Shown here: one piece after another, positions 53,221 through 61,743 of the stretch
Numbering within the stretch: the first letter of the stretch is position 1
Layout of the letters: every line of letters begins with the position of its first letter
From: Sporosarcina ureae DSM 2281
Lineage (GTDB): Bacteria > Bacillota > Bacilli > Bacillales_A > Planococcaceae
Length of the DNA: 64,000 bases
Assembly: GCF_000425545.1 (NCBI RefSeq)
Contig: NZ_AUDQ01000006.1
Location: 105,443-169,442 of the forward strand
Direction: 5' to 3'
The notes under the pieces: model-generated
What the model saw: only the letters and a program-made list of their open reading frames with translations
What the model was told of the DNA's origin: nothing
The model's database searches: none
Translations under genes and position numbers: made by a program

Positions 53221-53775
53221 ATGAAGAAAGATCTATTAGTTGTAGCATTCATCCTCTTTATCGTCGGGTGGCTCGTCACGGGGACGAAGATTCAATCCGT
53301 GGAAGAGTATTACTTGACCCATATCGACGAAATTACGGAAGACTCGGAGACGGTGACGCTTGAAATACGCAGTGACACCGTTCTCGACGCGATGGACAAG
53401 CTGAAACCGGGTCTCGAAAAGTATGTAGAACCAGACGGTGAGATCCTTAAAAAAACGGAGTACGTGCTGCGCAGTGGCGATACCGCGTTTGATTTACTCG
53501 ACCGCGCGACACGTCATCACCGCATCCCGGTGGAGTACCAAGGAGCTGACTACAATATTTACAACAGTATTTACGTCCAAGGCATTAACTACTTATATGA
53601 GTTTAATTGCGGTCCGTTAAGTGGCTGGATGTACAAAGTGAACGGCGAATTCCCGAGCCGTGGCGTTAGTCAATACGAGCTGCAAGACGGCGATGAAGTG
53701 GAGTTCCATTACACATGTGATGTAGGTAGAGATCTAGTTGGCTATATACGACAATCAAAGAAAGTAGGAAACTAG
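53221..53775 (+). CDS. Membrane-anchored DUF4430 (transcobalamin C-terminal-like) protein
   Basis: The 184-residue protein has an N-terminal membrane helix (LLVVAFILFIVGWLVTG) without a clear cleavage site. An outer DUF4430 domain follows (about 75-180) with DTAFDLLDRATRHH and GWMYKVNGEFPSRG, then DGDEVEFHYTCDVGRDLVG. GAGGGA precedes ATG 53221, ten bases after the barrel gene. With that protein it supplies both domain types of animal B12 carriers on separate chains. Confidence 0.83.
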   Translation: MKKDLLVVAFILFIVGWLVTGTKIQSVEEYYLTHIDEITEDSETVTLEIRSDTVLDAMDKLKPGLEKYVEPDGEILKKTEYVLRSGDTAFDLLDRATRHHRIPVEYQGADYNIYNSIYVQGINYLYEFNCGPLSGWMYKVNGEFPSRGVSQYELQDGDEVEFHYTCDVGRDLVGYIRQSKKVGN

Positions 53776-54645
53776 ATGAGCGCATTCTCAAACTTTCACC
53801 CTATATTGCTACTTGTCTACGTTACAGTCGTTGTTGTCACGATGTTCAGCTCTTTTCATCCGATCATCGTGGCGCTTGCTTTGATCGGCGGTATTCTGTA
53901 CTTCTTCATTCTGCACGGAATTCGGACCGCAAGTAAAGACGTGGTCTATTACTTTTTCGTCTTCCTGCTAATTGCCGTAGCCTATCCATCGTATGTACAT
54001 AACGGTTTCACCCCATTGTTTTTCCTCAATGATCACGCGGTGACACTTGAAGCGGTGACGAAAGGACTTGTCCTGGCAGGTGCCGTTGTCGCCACGTGTT
54101 TTTGGACAAAGAGCTATTTCGAGATATTTACGACGAATAAAGTGCTTGCCGTACTGACACGAGTGTCCGCTAACCTCGGCATCCTCGTTTCCATGCTGTG
54201 GCGTTTTATTCCGTTATTTAAAACGAAATGGCATGAAAAGCAAATGGCACAACGCGGAATCGGCTATTACAAAGTAAACAGCAGAGTGGAAAAATTTCGC
54301 CGCGCATTCGCACTGTGGCGCCAGACGCTCGTACAGACAGCGGAATTAGTCTTCGTGAAGCCAGATGTCATGAAGGCACGGGGCTATGGCATGACAAAAG
54401 CGAGAACGCAGTATAGAGTGATGCGGTTCACGAAACGAGACGGAATATTGACGATTGGACTGGTGTTATTTCTTCTTTACTATATTGGGTACTTCTCGCA
54501 GCACCAGACGCAGTATTATCCCGAAATCAGTGAACAGACACTAGGCGCAGGACATTACGTCATCATCGGCTTGCTTATGTTCTACCCGTTTATCTATGAA
54601 GCGAAGGAGAGTGTCAAATGGCGATACTTACAGTCGAAAATCTGA
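53776..54645 (+). CDS. ecfT: ECF transporter T component (CbiQ/EcfT family)
   Basis: The 289-residue membrane protein has about six helices. The cytoplasmic coupling segment has MAQRGIGYYKV and MKARGYGMTKARTQ, the two X-R-G motifs through which CbiQ/EcfT proteins contact the ATPases. Energy-coupling factor transporters move vitamins and metals bound by an S subunit; no S subunit gene is in this operon. ATG 53776 follows the previous stop directly, with a weak AGTAGGA site. Confidence 0.9.
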   Translation: MSAFSNFHPILLLVYVTVVVVTMFSSFHPIIVALALIGGILYFFILHGIRTASKDVVYYFFVFLLIAVAYPSYVHNGFTPLFFLNDHAVTLEAVTKGLVLAGAVVATCFWTKSYFEIFTTNKVLAVLTRVSANLGILVSMLWRFIPLFKTKWHEKQMAQRGIGYYKVNSRVEKFRRAFALWRQTLVQTAELVFVKPDVMKARGYGMTKARTQYRVMRFTKRDGILTIGLVLFLLYYIGYFSQHQTQYYPEISEQTLGAGHYVIIGLLMFYPFIYEAKESVKWRYLQSKI

Positions 54646-56249
54646 ACTTCCGTTACGAAGAACATCATGTTTTGCAAGACGTGTCTTTTTGGATTAAGCG
54701 TGGAGAATTCGTGACACTTTTTGGTCCTACTGGTTCAGGAAAGTCTACGTTATTGAAAATGTTGAAGCGGGAAATGCGACCGAACGGTAAACTAAGCGGC
54801 ACGGTGTACTTCAACGGTGAAAAATTCGATGAACTGCCCGCATCGACTACGGCGACTGCGATTGGCTACATGATGCAAAATCCAGATGAACAAATGGTCA
54901 TGGAGAAAGTGTGGCAGGAGTTGGCATTCGGTCTCGAGAATATGGGCGTGTCGACGGAAGACATGCAGCGGAAAATCGCTGAAGTGGCCAGTTTCTTCGG
55001 CATCCAAAACTGGTTGCATGACAGTATGAGTGATTTATCAGGCGGACAGAAACAACTTGTCAATCTTGCGGCGGTGCTTGCGATGGAGCCGGATATTTTA
55101 TTGCTCGACGAACCGACTTCTCAACTCGACCCCATTGCGGCGTCTGAGTTTCTGTCACTTCTGGAGAAAATCAATCGCGAACTTGGCATGACGATGTTAA
55201 TTGTTGAGCATCGACTGGAAGAGTTATTACCGGTGTGCGACAGAGTATTGTACATGGAAAACGGCTCGCTTCTATATGATACGACACCGAAATCGATTGG
55301 AAACTCCTTGCTTGAACATCCGATGCTCGACGCGCTGACTACAGCGATGCGTGTCTATTATAAGCTCGGATTCCGTGATGAGACACCGATTACGGTGCGT
55401 GATGGGATTGATTTCATTCGGCACTATCAACCGGCCGTTCTACCGACGGAACCGATGAAAAAAAAGCATCCACCGCTCATCACGGTGAAAAATCTGTATT
55501 TCCGATACAATAGGAAGAGTGATGATCTACTCGCCGATATGACGTTTACCGTACATCGAGGTGAAATCTTCACGATTGTCGGTGGCAATGGAGTCGGTAA
55601 ATCTTCGTTACTAAAGGTACTCGCCGGACTGCATAAGCCGTATGCAGGTAAAGTATGGTTCGATGACGTCGCACCCGGCAAGTGGAAAGGGAATATCGTC
55701 TTATTGCCGCAAAACCCGCAAGCTTTATTCATGTACTCGACTGTGAAAGAAGAGCTAATCCACGCGGTTCCTGTGCAAAAATTGCCGAAAGAACAGAGGG
55801 AATCGATAGTATCAAGTATGATGAAACAGTTACATATCGAACATTTATCAGAAAGAAATCCGTTTGACTTAAGTGGAGGAGAACAGCAGAAGACCGCGCT
55901 TGCAAAATTATTACTGCATAAACCGGATATTTTATTGCTGGATGAGCCGACTAAAGGAATGGATGTTATGTCGAAACAAGAAGTGACGCAGTTGATCCGA
56001 ACACTCCAAAAGCAGCATATCACGACGATTATCGTGACGCATGATATTGAATTTGCAGCAGAAGTTTCTACACGTGTCGGCATGCTGTTCGATCAATCAC
56101 TCATCGGGATCAATCATCCGAAAACGTTTTTCACATCAAACCGCTTTTACACAACCGCGGCCAGCAAGATCGCACGCGGATTATTCCCATATGCCATCAC
56201 AGCGGAAGACATCGTTACTGCTGTGAACTTGAACAACAGGAGGAACTAA
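54618..56249 (+). CDS. ecfA: ECF transporter ATPase, two fused ABC domains (CbiO/EcfA-like)
   Basis: The 543-residue protein has two complete nucleotide-binding domains. The first (about 1-240) has Walker A GPTGSGKST (residues 36-44), signature LSGGQKQ and LLLDEPTSQLD. The second (about 290-520) has GGNGVGKSS (about 321-329), LSGGEQQ and LLLDEPTKGMD. The two halves replace the usual EcfA/EcfA' heterodimer. ATG 54618 lies 28 bases inside the end of the T-component gene, with AAGGAG upstream. Confidence 0.93.
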   Translation: MAILTVENLNFRYEEHHVLQDVSFWIKRGEFVTLFGPTGSGKSTLLKMLKREMRPNGKLSGTVYFNGEKFDELPASTTATAIGYMMQNPDEQMVMEKVWQELAFGLENMGVSTEDMQRKIAEVASFFGIQNWLHDSMSDLSGGQKQLVNLAAVLAMEPDILLLDEPTSQLDPIAASEFLSLLEKINRELGMTMLIVEHRLEELLPVCDRVLYMENGSLLYDTTPKSIGNSLLEHPMLDALTTAMRVYYKLGFRDETPITVRDGIDFIRHYQPAVLPTEPMKKKHPPLITVKNLYFRYNRKSDDLLADMTFTVHRGEIFTIVGGNGVGKSSLLKVLAGLHKPYAGKVWFDDVAPGKWKGNIVLLPQNPQALFMYSTVKEELIHAVPVQKLPKEQRESIVSSMMKQLHIEHLSERNPFDLSGGEQQKTALAKLLLHKPDILLLDEPTKGMDVMSKQEVTQLIRTLQKQHITTIIVTHDIEFAAEVSTRVGMLFDQSLIGINHPKTFFTSNRFYTTAASKIARGLFPYAITAEDIVTAVNLNNRRN

Positions 56250-56252
56250 AAA

Positions 56253-57197
56253 ATGAGCAATCCATCAACACAAGTACTTCATGAAATGAAAAAAGTAATT
56301 AACGGGAAAGACGATGTCATACAAAAAGTATGGATGACGTTCTTAGCCGGTGGGCATGTACTAGTAGAAGATTTACCAGGAGTCGGGAAAACGACACTTG
56401 CGAAAGCATTTAGCCGAGTCGTCGGTCTTGATTCGAACCGCATCCAGTTCACGCCAGACGTCGTCGCGTCTGATGTCATCGGCTTCACGATGTTTGACAA
56501 AGAGAAAAATGAATTCGTCTTTAAAGAAGGCGCGGTCATGTGCAACTTATTACTCGGAGATGAAATTAACCGGACGTCTTCTAGAACGCAAGCGGCATTA
56601 CTTGAAGCGATGCAAGAGAAACAAGTGACAGTGGACGGCGTGACATATCCACTCCCAGCACCGTTTCACGTAATTGCGACGCAAAACCCGTATGGCACAA
56701 TCGGTACGCAGCCGCTACCAACCGCGCAAATTGACCGTTTCATGACGAAGTTGAGCGTAGGATATCCGGATTTTGAAGACCAAGTTGAGATGTTGAAAAA
56801 CCGTCAGCAGACAGATCCGTTATCTTCACTTACACAAGTCATTACGAAAAACGAATTGCTCGCGCTACAGCAGCAAGTACAGAACTTGTTCATTCATGAG
56901 GAGATCTTACGCTATGTCACAGCACTAACCGAGAAAACGAGAAATCACCCATCGATCCATCAAGGAATCAGCCCGCGTGGCGCTCTCGCTCTTTGCCAGA
57001 TGGCGAAAGCACATGCCTTCTTACAAGAGCGTGATTACGTTATTCCAGAAGATATCCACGCCGTGTGGTTGCCAACGAGCCGACACCGCATCGTCATGTC
57101 GAGTGTACCTGGTGCGGAACATGAGCAGGATACGCTACTCGAAAAATTACTGCTAAGTGTTGCCACGCCCGACCAAGCAATGCTTGCGACATTTTGA
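56253..57197 (+). CDS. MoxR-family AAA ATPase
   Basis: The 314-residue protein has Walker A LPGVGKTTLA (41-50), Walker B LLLGDEINRTS, and the MoxR segment TQAALLEAMQEKQVTVDG, then ATQNPYGTIGTQPLP. MoxR ATPases act as chaperones that often work with VWA or DUF58 proteins, as here with the next gene. It starts three bases after the ECF ATPase stop with AGGAGG upstream, so it shares the B12-riboswitch transcript unless an internal promoter exists; none was seen. Confidence 0.92.
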   Translation: MSNPSTQVLHEMKKVINGKDDVIQKVWMTFLAGGHVLVEDLPGVGKTTLAKAFSRVVGLDSNRIQFTPDVVASDVIGFTMFDKEKNEFVFKEGAVMCNLLLGDEINRTSSRTQAALLEAMQEKQVTVDGVTYPLPAPFHVIATQNPYGTIGTQPLPTAQIDRFMTKLSVGYPDFEDQVEMLKNRQQTDPLSSLTQVITKNELLALQQQVQNLFIHEEILRYVTALTEKTRNHPSIHQGISPRGALALCQMAKAHAFLQERDYVIPEDIHAVWLPTSRHRIVMSSVPGAEHEQDTLLEKLLLSVATPDQAMLATF

Positions 57198-57208
57198 GGG
57201 CTGGTCGT

Positions 57209-58255
57209 ATGATAGGGACACTACTCATTAGCGTCGTGTGGCTGCTGTTTACGCTCGCATTTTTCATCTTCACGACGACGCATTTCGCTCTATTATTTGC
57301 AGTCGGTTCGCTTATTGTCTGGCTGTGGCTCGTGTTGAGCGTTTATCTCGTCAAAGGAAAAATCCAGTGCGAGATCATCACGGCGAATGAAATTTTTAAA
57401 AATGAACAGATGGGCTATCAACTACGTATACACAATACGAGCCGTTTATCTGTTACACAACTACAACTACATCTCGTCATTGAGCATATATTTACAGGTA
57501 GACAAGAGAGTCACCACCACGTCTTGTCTATCCCAGCGAAATGTACGGAAGAATTTGCGTTCGTTCTGCCGCAGAAATATATGGGACAAGTGAATATACG
57601 AATCAAACAACTGACGATCAAAGACAGTTTCACGTTCTTCCGTTCCGTGCAGAAACTAGATACGCAGTCTGCGATGTTGATCGTGCCGAATCCGTATTTC
57701 TTAAAACTTCAACGCATTGAGCAAAATCAACACGTCTTGCAAACACCGGGTATGATCCCGATGAAGAAAATAGATGGCGAAGAGCTGGCGGAGTTGTCGG
57801 TATATAAACTGGGTGACTCGGTTAAACGCATTCATTGGAAATTATCGAGTAAGGGCGATGAGCTATTCGTCAAACAGCATGAAACGCTGACAGGAGATGC
57901 GGTCATGATGACGCTCGACTTCACGTCGTTTACGAATCGCGTAGCACTCTATGACGAATTCATCGAGACATTTTCCGCACTGCTCTATTCCTACGTCGCA
58001 AGCGATCACGTAGTGCAATTCATTTTGAATCATTCGACGGGTGAGCAATTGACGATCGACAATGAACGGGATGCAGCGAACGCCATAAAAAAAGTATTGA
58101 CGAGAAACGCTACAGAGTTATCGATGTCAGATGAACAGTGGAAAAAGCTTAGACGAACGTATCCAAACTGTATCGTATTGACGACGAATATCGCGCGTAG
58201 TACCGAATATCAGACGGTCGTCATCTCGGATCAGAAGGAGGAATCATCTGTATGA
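57209..58255 (+). CDS. DUF58-domain membrane protein
   Basis: The 348-residue protein has two N-terminal membrane helices (about 4-24 and 28-47), a beta-sandwich region, and a DUF58 core (about 190-340) with GDSVKRIHWKLSSKGDELFV. DUF58 is a VWA-like domain normally encoded between MoxR and transglutaminase genes. GAGGG selects ATG 57209; the moxR stop overlaps the upstream codon TTG 57194. Its own TGA overlaps the ATG of the next gene. Confidence 0.9.
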   Translation: MIGTLLISVVWLLFTLAFFIFTTTHFALLFAVGSLIVWLWLVLSVYLVKGKIQCEIITANEIFKNEQMGYQLRIHNTSRLSVTQLQLHLVIEHIFTGRQESHHHVLSIPAKCTEEFAFVLPQKYMGQVNIRIKQLTIKDSFTFFRSVQKLDTQSAMLIVPNPYFLKLQRIEQNQHVLQTPGMIPMKKIDGEELAELSVYKLGDSVKRIHWKLSSKGDELFVKQHETLTGDAVMMTLDFTSFTNRVALYDEFIETFSALLYSYVASDHVVQFILNHSTGEQLTIDNERDAANAIKKVLTRNATELSMSDEQWKKLRRTYPNCIVLTTNIARSTEYQTVVISDQKEESSV

Positions 58256-60474
58256 AATGGCTAGATGGAGTAGTTGCGTATAGTGTCCTCGTAGCGGCCT
58301 TCCTCGTGATCCGTGCGATGCTGTTTCCTGAAATGAGTATCGTACCTGCGCTCGTTCTCGTCTTACTGTGGATGGTCGCGCGTATACAGTGGAAACAGCG
58401 TGGCGGCGATATCGTCTTGATTGCGAGTGTTATTTTCAGTTTGATTTTCTTATCAACGTACATAGATGACGTGAAACGAACGATCAACGAGTTGTTCATC
58501 ACACTTGCGGAACATAAGCATATATATATGGATCTATTGTCCGTCAATGAAACGACTTCTTGGCTAAACGGCATGATCCTTGGTCAAATCGCTTTGTTAA
58601 TCGGCAGTGCAATGTATTACGCCGTAGCGAATCAAAAACGTTGGATCCCTGTTGCGCTTGCACTCGTGACGTGGTCAATACAATTAATTCTTGGCACGTC
58701 ACCATCATTGCTCCTCGATATTCTGTTTTTCGCAGTGCTGATTGTGACATTGCTGTATATGAATCAACTTTCATTACGCTGGTGGAAACGGATTGCGATC
58801 GTGCCCGTTTCGTTAGTCGTGCTCATGTTCGTCTACATGGTGATCAGTCCAAACGGCAACGAAGAGTTTACAGGCAGTTCGAAAATCGAAGACAGAGTAC
58901 GGTATCAAGGGGAAAAGTGGCGTTATTATAAAGGTGAAGAGCCCGTGCTGACAGCTGGAAACTTCCAGCGACTTTCTACGTTTACACCGGACGACCATAC
59001 TGCGTTAAAAATTGCGATGGAAAATCCGAGTCCTCTATATTTAAAAGGATTCGTCGGTTCGACATACACGCCGAGCGGCTGGAAGGAAATCGACGGGGAA
59101 GCGTATATGGAAGTGAAGTCTCTACTTGAAGCGTTACAGAAAGAAGATTTCACCGGAGCGAAACAACTGAGCTTGGCTGCAGAAAGTAGTTTGCCAGATC
59201 AGTATGAGGAAGCAAAACTCGTCATTCAAAACGTCGGTGCATCCAGTCGATATATTTATACACCGTATGAATTGGCGGAGATAGATGGAAACCTTGTCCG
59301 TTCCAAACAAGCCGACGCGCTCCATGCGACAGGTATTTTCGGCAGACGTACAGTGGAAATGAACTATATGCTGACACCGTATACCGATTATCCGCAAATC
59401 GCGAATGCAGTGTACACGACAAAAGGCACCGACTATTTACGTCGTGAAAGTCATTACAATCAATATGTCTACAATGAATACCTCGCTGTACCGCAAGACA
59501 GTTTAAACGTATTGCGCAATCATATGGACGAGAGCGTACTTGATACAGAAACCCGTTTACCGTATGAGAAAACGATTCAGGAAGTCGAAAACTTCCTGGC
59601 ACAAACGATAAGTTACAACGAAAATCCCAAACCAATAAAGGACCAGGATTTCCTAACGGGGATTTTGGAAGAGTCAAAAGAAGGGTTCTCCGTTCACTAT
59701 GCGACGGTTGCTACATTGGCATTTAGAATGCTCGGCACGCCTGCGCGTTATGCGGAAGGCTATATCGTCGGACTGGATGACGTAAAAGATTTACAGTCAT
59801 TTAGTGAAATCAATGTCAGTGAGAAAAATGCCCATGCGTGGACCGAAATCTACGTCGACATGGTTGGCTGGGTGCCGATTGAAGTGACACCGGGTTACGC
59901 AGAGAAAATGCCGGAGATCAATAAAAAAGATTATCCAGCATTAGACGGATCTGATTCACCAGACGCAACTGGCGGAAGCACGGTTGAACCTGAACCGAAT
60001 GATACAACAGAGGTGCAGGAAGATCAGGACAAGCCGGAAGATTCGAAGCAAGTGAATCCAAACACTACTATCTGGTTCTGGTTGAATATCATCATTGCGT
60101 TCGTCATGTTGACCCTGTTCGTGCTGTACTACGTAAGAAAAAGAAAACGTCAGCAAAAACTTCGGGTGAGAGATCACCGATTGGCTGTCATCCATCATGT
60201 TCAGTACATGGTGCAAATGCTAGAGAAAGAACAAGTCGTTACGAAGCTGCCTTCATTTGAAACGATACCTGAAGCAGTTAGTAAAATTGATCCGCAACTT
60301 CAACTAGAAGCAGAGGACGGATTGAAAATTTATCAAAAAGCCAAATATAGTCCGCACGGCGTGACCGATGAAGAGCGTGTGAAGGTAGAAACATTGTTTG
60401 CGCATGTTCATAGTGCTGTGAAGAAATCGAAAAAAGGGGTAAAGAGATTACGATTTATTGTGCGTTATCAATGA
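58252..60474 (+). CDS. Transglutaminase-like membrane protein (TgpA/YebA type), catalytic Cys replaced by Ser
   Basis: The 740-residue protein has six or so N-terminal helices (about 5-200), an outer transglutaminase-like domain (about 420-560), one more helix (about 605-627) and a cytoplasmic DUF4129-like tail. The active-site segment reads EGFSVHYATVATLAFRMLG: residue 480 is Ser where papain-like transglutaminases have Cys. His528 (NAHAWTEIY) and Glu544 (GWVPIEVTP) are kept. The ATGA overlap couples it to the DUF58 gene. AGAAGGAGG precedes the start. Last gene before a strong terminator. Confidence 0.9.
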   Translation: MKWLDGVVAYSVLVAAFLVIRAMLFPEMSIVPALVLVLLWMVARIQWKQRGGDIVLIASVIFSLIFLSTYIDDVKRTINELFITLAEHKHIYMDLLSVNETTSWLNGMILGQIALLIGSAMYYAVANQKRWIPVALALVTWSIQLILGTSPSLLLDILFFAVLIVTLLYMNQLSLRWWKRIAIVPVSLVVLMFVYMVISPNGNEEFTGSSKIEDRVRYQGEKWRYYKGEEPVLTAGNFQRLSTFTPDDHTALKIAMENPSPLYLKGFVGSTYTPSGWKEIDGEAYMEVKSLLEALQKEDFTGAKQLSLAAESSLPDQYEEAKLVIQNVGASSRYIYTPYELAEIDGNLVRSKQADALHATGIFGRRTVEMNYMLTPYTDYPQIANAVYTTKGTDYLRRESHYNQYVYNEYLAVPQDSLNVLRNHMDESVLDTETRLPYEKTIQEVENFLAQTISYNENPKPIKDQDFLTGILEESKEGFSVHYATVATLAFRMLGTPARYAEGYIVGLDDVKDLQSFSEINVSEKNAHAWTEIYVDMVGWVPIEVTPGYAEKMPEINKKDYPALDGSDSPDATGGSTVEPEPNDTTEVQEDQDKPEDSKQVNPNTTIWFWLNIIIAFVMLTLFVLYYVRKRKRQQKLRVRDHRLAVIHHVQYMVQMLEKEQVVTKLPSFETIPEAVSKIDPQLQLEAEDGLKIYQKAKYSPHGVTDEERVKVETLFAHVHSAVKKSKKGVKRLRFIVRYQ

Positions 60475-60477
60475 ACT

Positions 60478-60506
60478 AAGCACCGCTTTTGGCGGTGCTT
60501 TTTTTG
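60478..60506 (+). terminator. Terminator of the B12-riboswitch operon
   Basis: AGCACCGC pairs with GCGGTGCT, followed by seven T. Confidence 0.93.
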
Positions 60507-60557
60507 GTGCCAGGTCCCCGAACTATTCAGAATTGTTTGGGGACCTGGCACCAAAAA
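60501..60557. repeat. Near-perfect long inverted repeat (GGTGCCAGGTCCCC family)
   Basis: The arm 60501-60523 (TTTTTGGTGCCAGGTCCCC.. to GAAC) and the arm 60535-60557 (GTTTGGGGACCTGGCACC plus A residues) are complementary over 23 bases with one mismatch, around an 11-base loop. It directly follows, and shares its T-run with, the operon terminator. The T and A tracts on either side would make it a bidirectional terminator. Confidence 0.88.
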
Positions 60558-60666
60558 ATGAATCCTTTCACACACTCTAAACGTATGAATAGTAGAGCGA
60601 TGCTTGTTCCATAAATGATGTAAATTGCTATCAAATAGTACGATAAATGAAACAGGAGAGTGAAGT

Positions 60667-61227
60667 ATGGAAACGGAAAAACGAATGGAATTAGTTCATG
60701 TTATTGTGGAAGAAGTAAGACCACTGTTACAAGGTAGTGAATCAAAAAAGTTAGTGGATTACGGCAGTGGTTCTGGTTTAGTTAGTTTAGAACTTACGGA
60801 TTTAGTAGATTCGATACTGCTCGTAGACTCTTCAAAACAAGCGTTACAGGATGCCAAAGATAAAATTGAGGCAAGAGGCATTACAAATTGCGAAGTACTG
60901 TATTCAGATTTCACTGAAGACATGCCTGAACTTAAGGCGGACATCGTGCTAGTATCATTAGTTCTTCTTCATATTCCTGACACTACATTAATTTTGCAAA
61001 AGTTATTTAGCATTTTGCCAAATGACGGCCAATTAATTATTGTGGATTTTGACAAAAATGAAAAAGTCAGTCATCCGAAAATTCATAGTGGATTTACGCA
61101 TGAGGAACTAAAAAATATATTAACCGAAGTAGGATTTACATCTAGTACATGTAAGACCTTCTATCATGGAAAACAACTTTTTGCGAACCAAGATGCCTCC
61201 ATGTTCATAGCCACTAGTAGAAAATAA
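60667..61227 (+). CDS. Class I SAM-dependent methyltransferase
   Basis: The 186-residue protein has motif I VDYGSGSGLVSLEL (about 30-43), LVDSSKQAL with the acidic ribose-binding residue, and ADIVLVSLVLLHI as motif IV. It starts METEKRMELVHVIVEEVR, lacking the FDxxAxxYD leader of many relatives; AGGAGAG before ATG 60667 nonetheless supports this start. Substrate unknown. Confidence 0.85.
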   Translation: METEKRMELVHVIVEEVRPLLQGSESKKLVDYGSGSGLVSLELTDLVDSILLVDSSKQALQDAKDKIEARGITNCEVLYSDFTEDMPELKADIVLVSLVLLHIPDTTLILQKLFSILPNDGQLIIVDFDKNEKVSHPKIHSGFTHEELKNILTEVGFTSSTCKTFYHGKQLFANQDASMFIATSRK

Positions 61228-61242
61228 TTTTCTATATAAACT

Positions 61243-61272
61243 AGCTCGATTGCTTATTTCACGCAATCGAGC
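61243..61272 (+). terminator. Hairpin between methyltransferase and zinc-ribbon genes
   Basis: GCTCGATTGC pairs with GCAATCGAGC. Only ATTT follows, so termination may be weak. Confidence 0.5.
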
Positions 61273-61297
61273 CATTTGGAAAATAGGAGGTAATAGA

Positions 61298-61600
61298 ATG
61301 CCTACGTGTGAAAAATGTACTAATCAATGGAGTTGGAAACAAACAATAAAAAAGACGTCGACATTGAATCCTGCCATGACTTGCCCATACTGCGGTGAAA
61401 AACAGTATCAAACGCAAAAATCTAGAGGGAAAGTGAGTATGTTAACTCCGATCGTTTTATTGCCACTGCTCATTCAATTGTTTTTTGATGTGCCAGGAGC
61501 TATATTACTCAGCGTATTTCCTATTTTATTCATTTTCGTCATCATACTATATCCATTTTTAGTGAAGTTAAGTAGCCAAGAGACATACATAGGGGAATAG
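61298..61600 (+). CDS. Zinc-ribbon membrane protein (CXXC-20-CXXC type)
   Basis: The 100-residue protein has CEKC (4-7) and CPYC (about 29-32) separated by about 21 residues, with the usual NQWSWKQTIKK, matching the small CXXC-20-CXXC (TIGR04104-like) family. Two C-terminal helices (about 48-66 and 68-88) follow. The Cys pairs would bind zinc. AGGAGG selects ATG 61298. Function unknown. Confidence 0.8.
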   Translation: MPTCEKCTNQWSWKQTIKKTSTLNPAMTCPYCGEKQYQTQKSRGKVSMLTPIVLLPLLIQLFFDVPGAILLSVFPILFIFVIILYPFLVKLSSQETYIGE

Positions 61601-61649
61601 TGAGGCTGTTCATACACTAGGTTTCAGCATCATACGCTTGATTACACAG

Positions 61650-61703
61650 AAAAAACCATCTAATGCAAACGGAGACATTCCGAAAGCATTAAATGGTTTT
61701 TCT
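61650..61703. terminator. Bidirectional terminator
   Basis: AAAAAACCATCTAATGC pairs with GCATTAAATGGTTTTT, between convergent genes. Confidence 0.88.
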
Positions 61704-61743
61704 TTAGGCTATAAATAACGAAATGAAATTAGGGAATGTGAAT

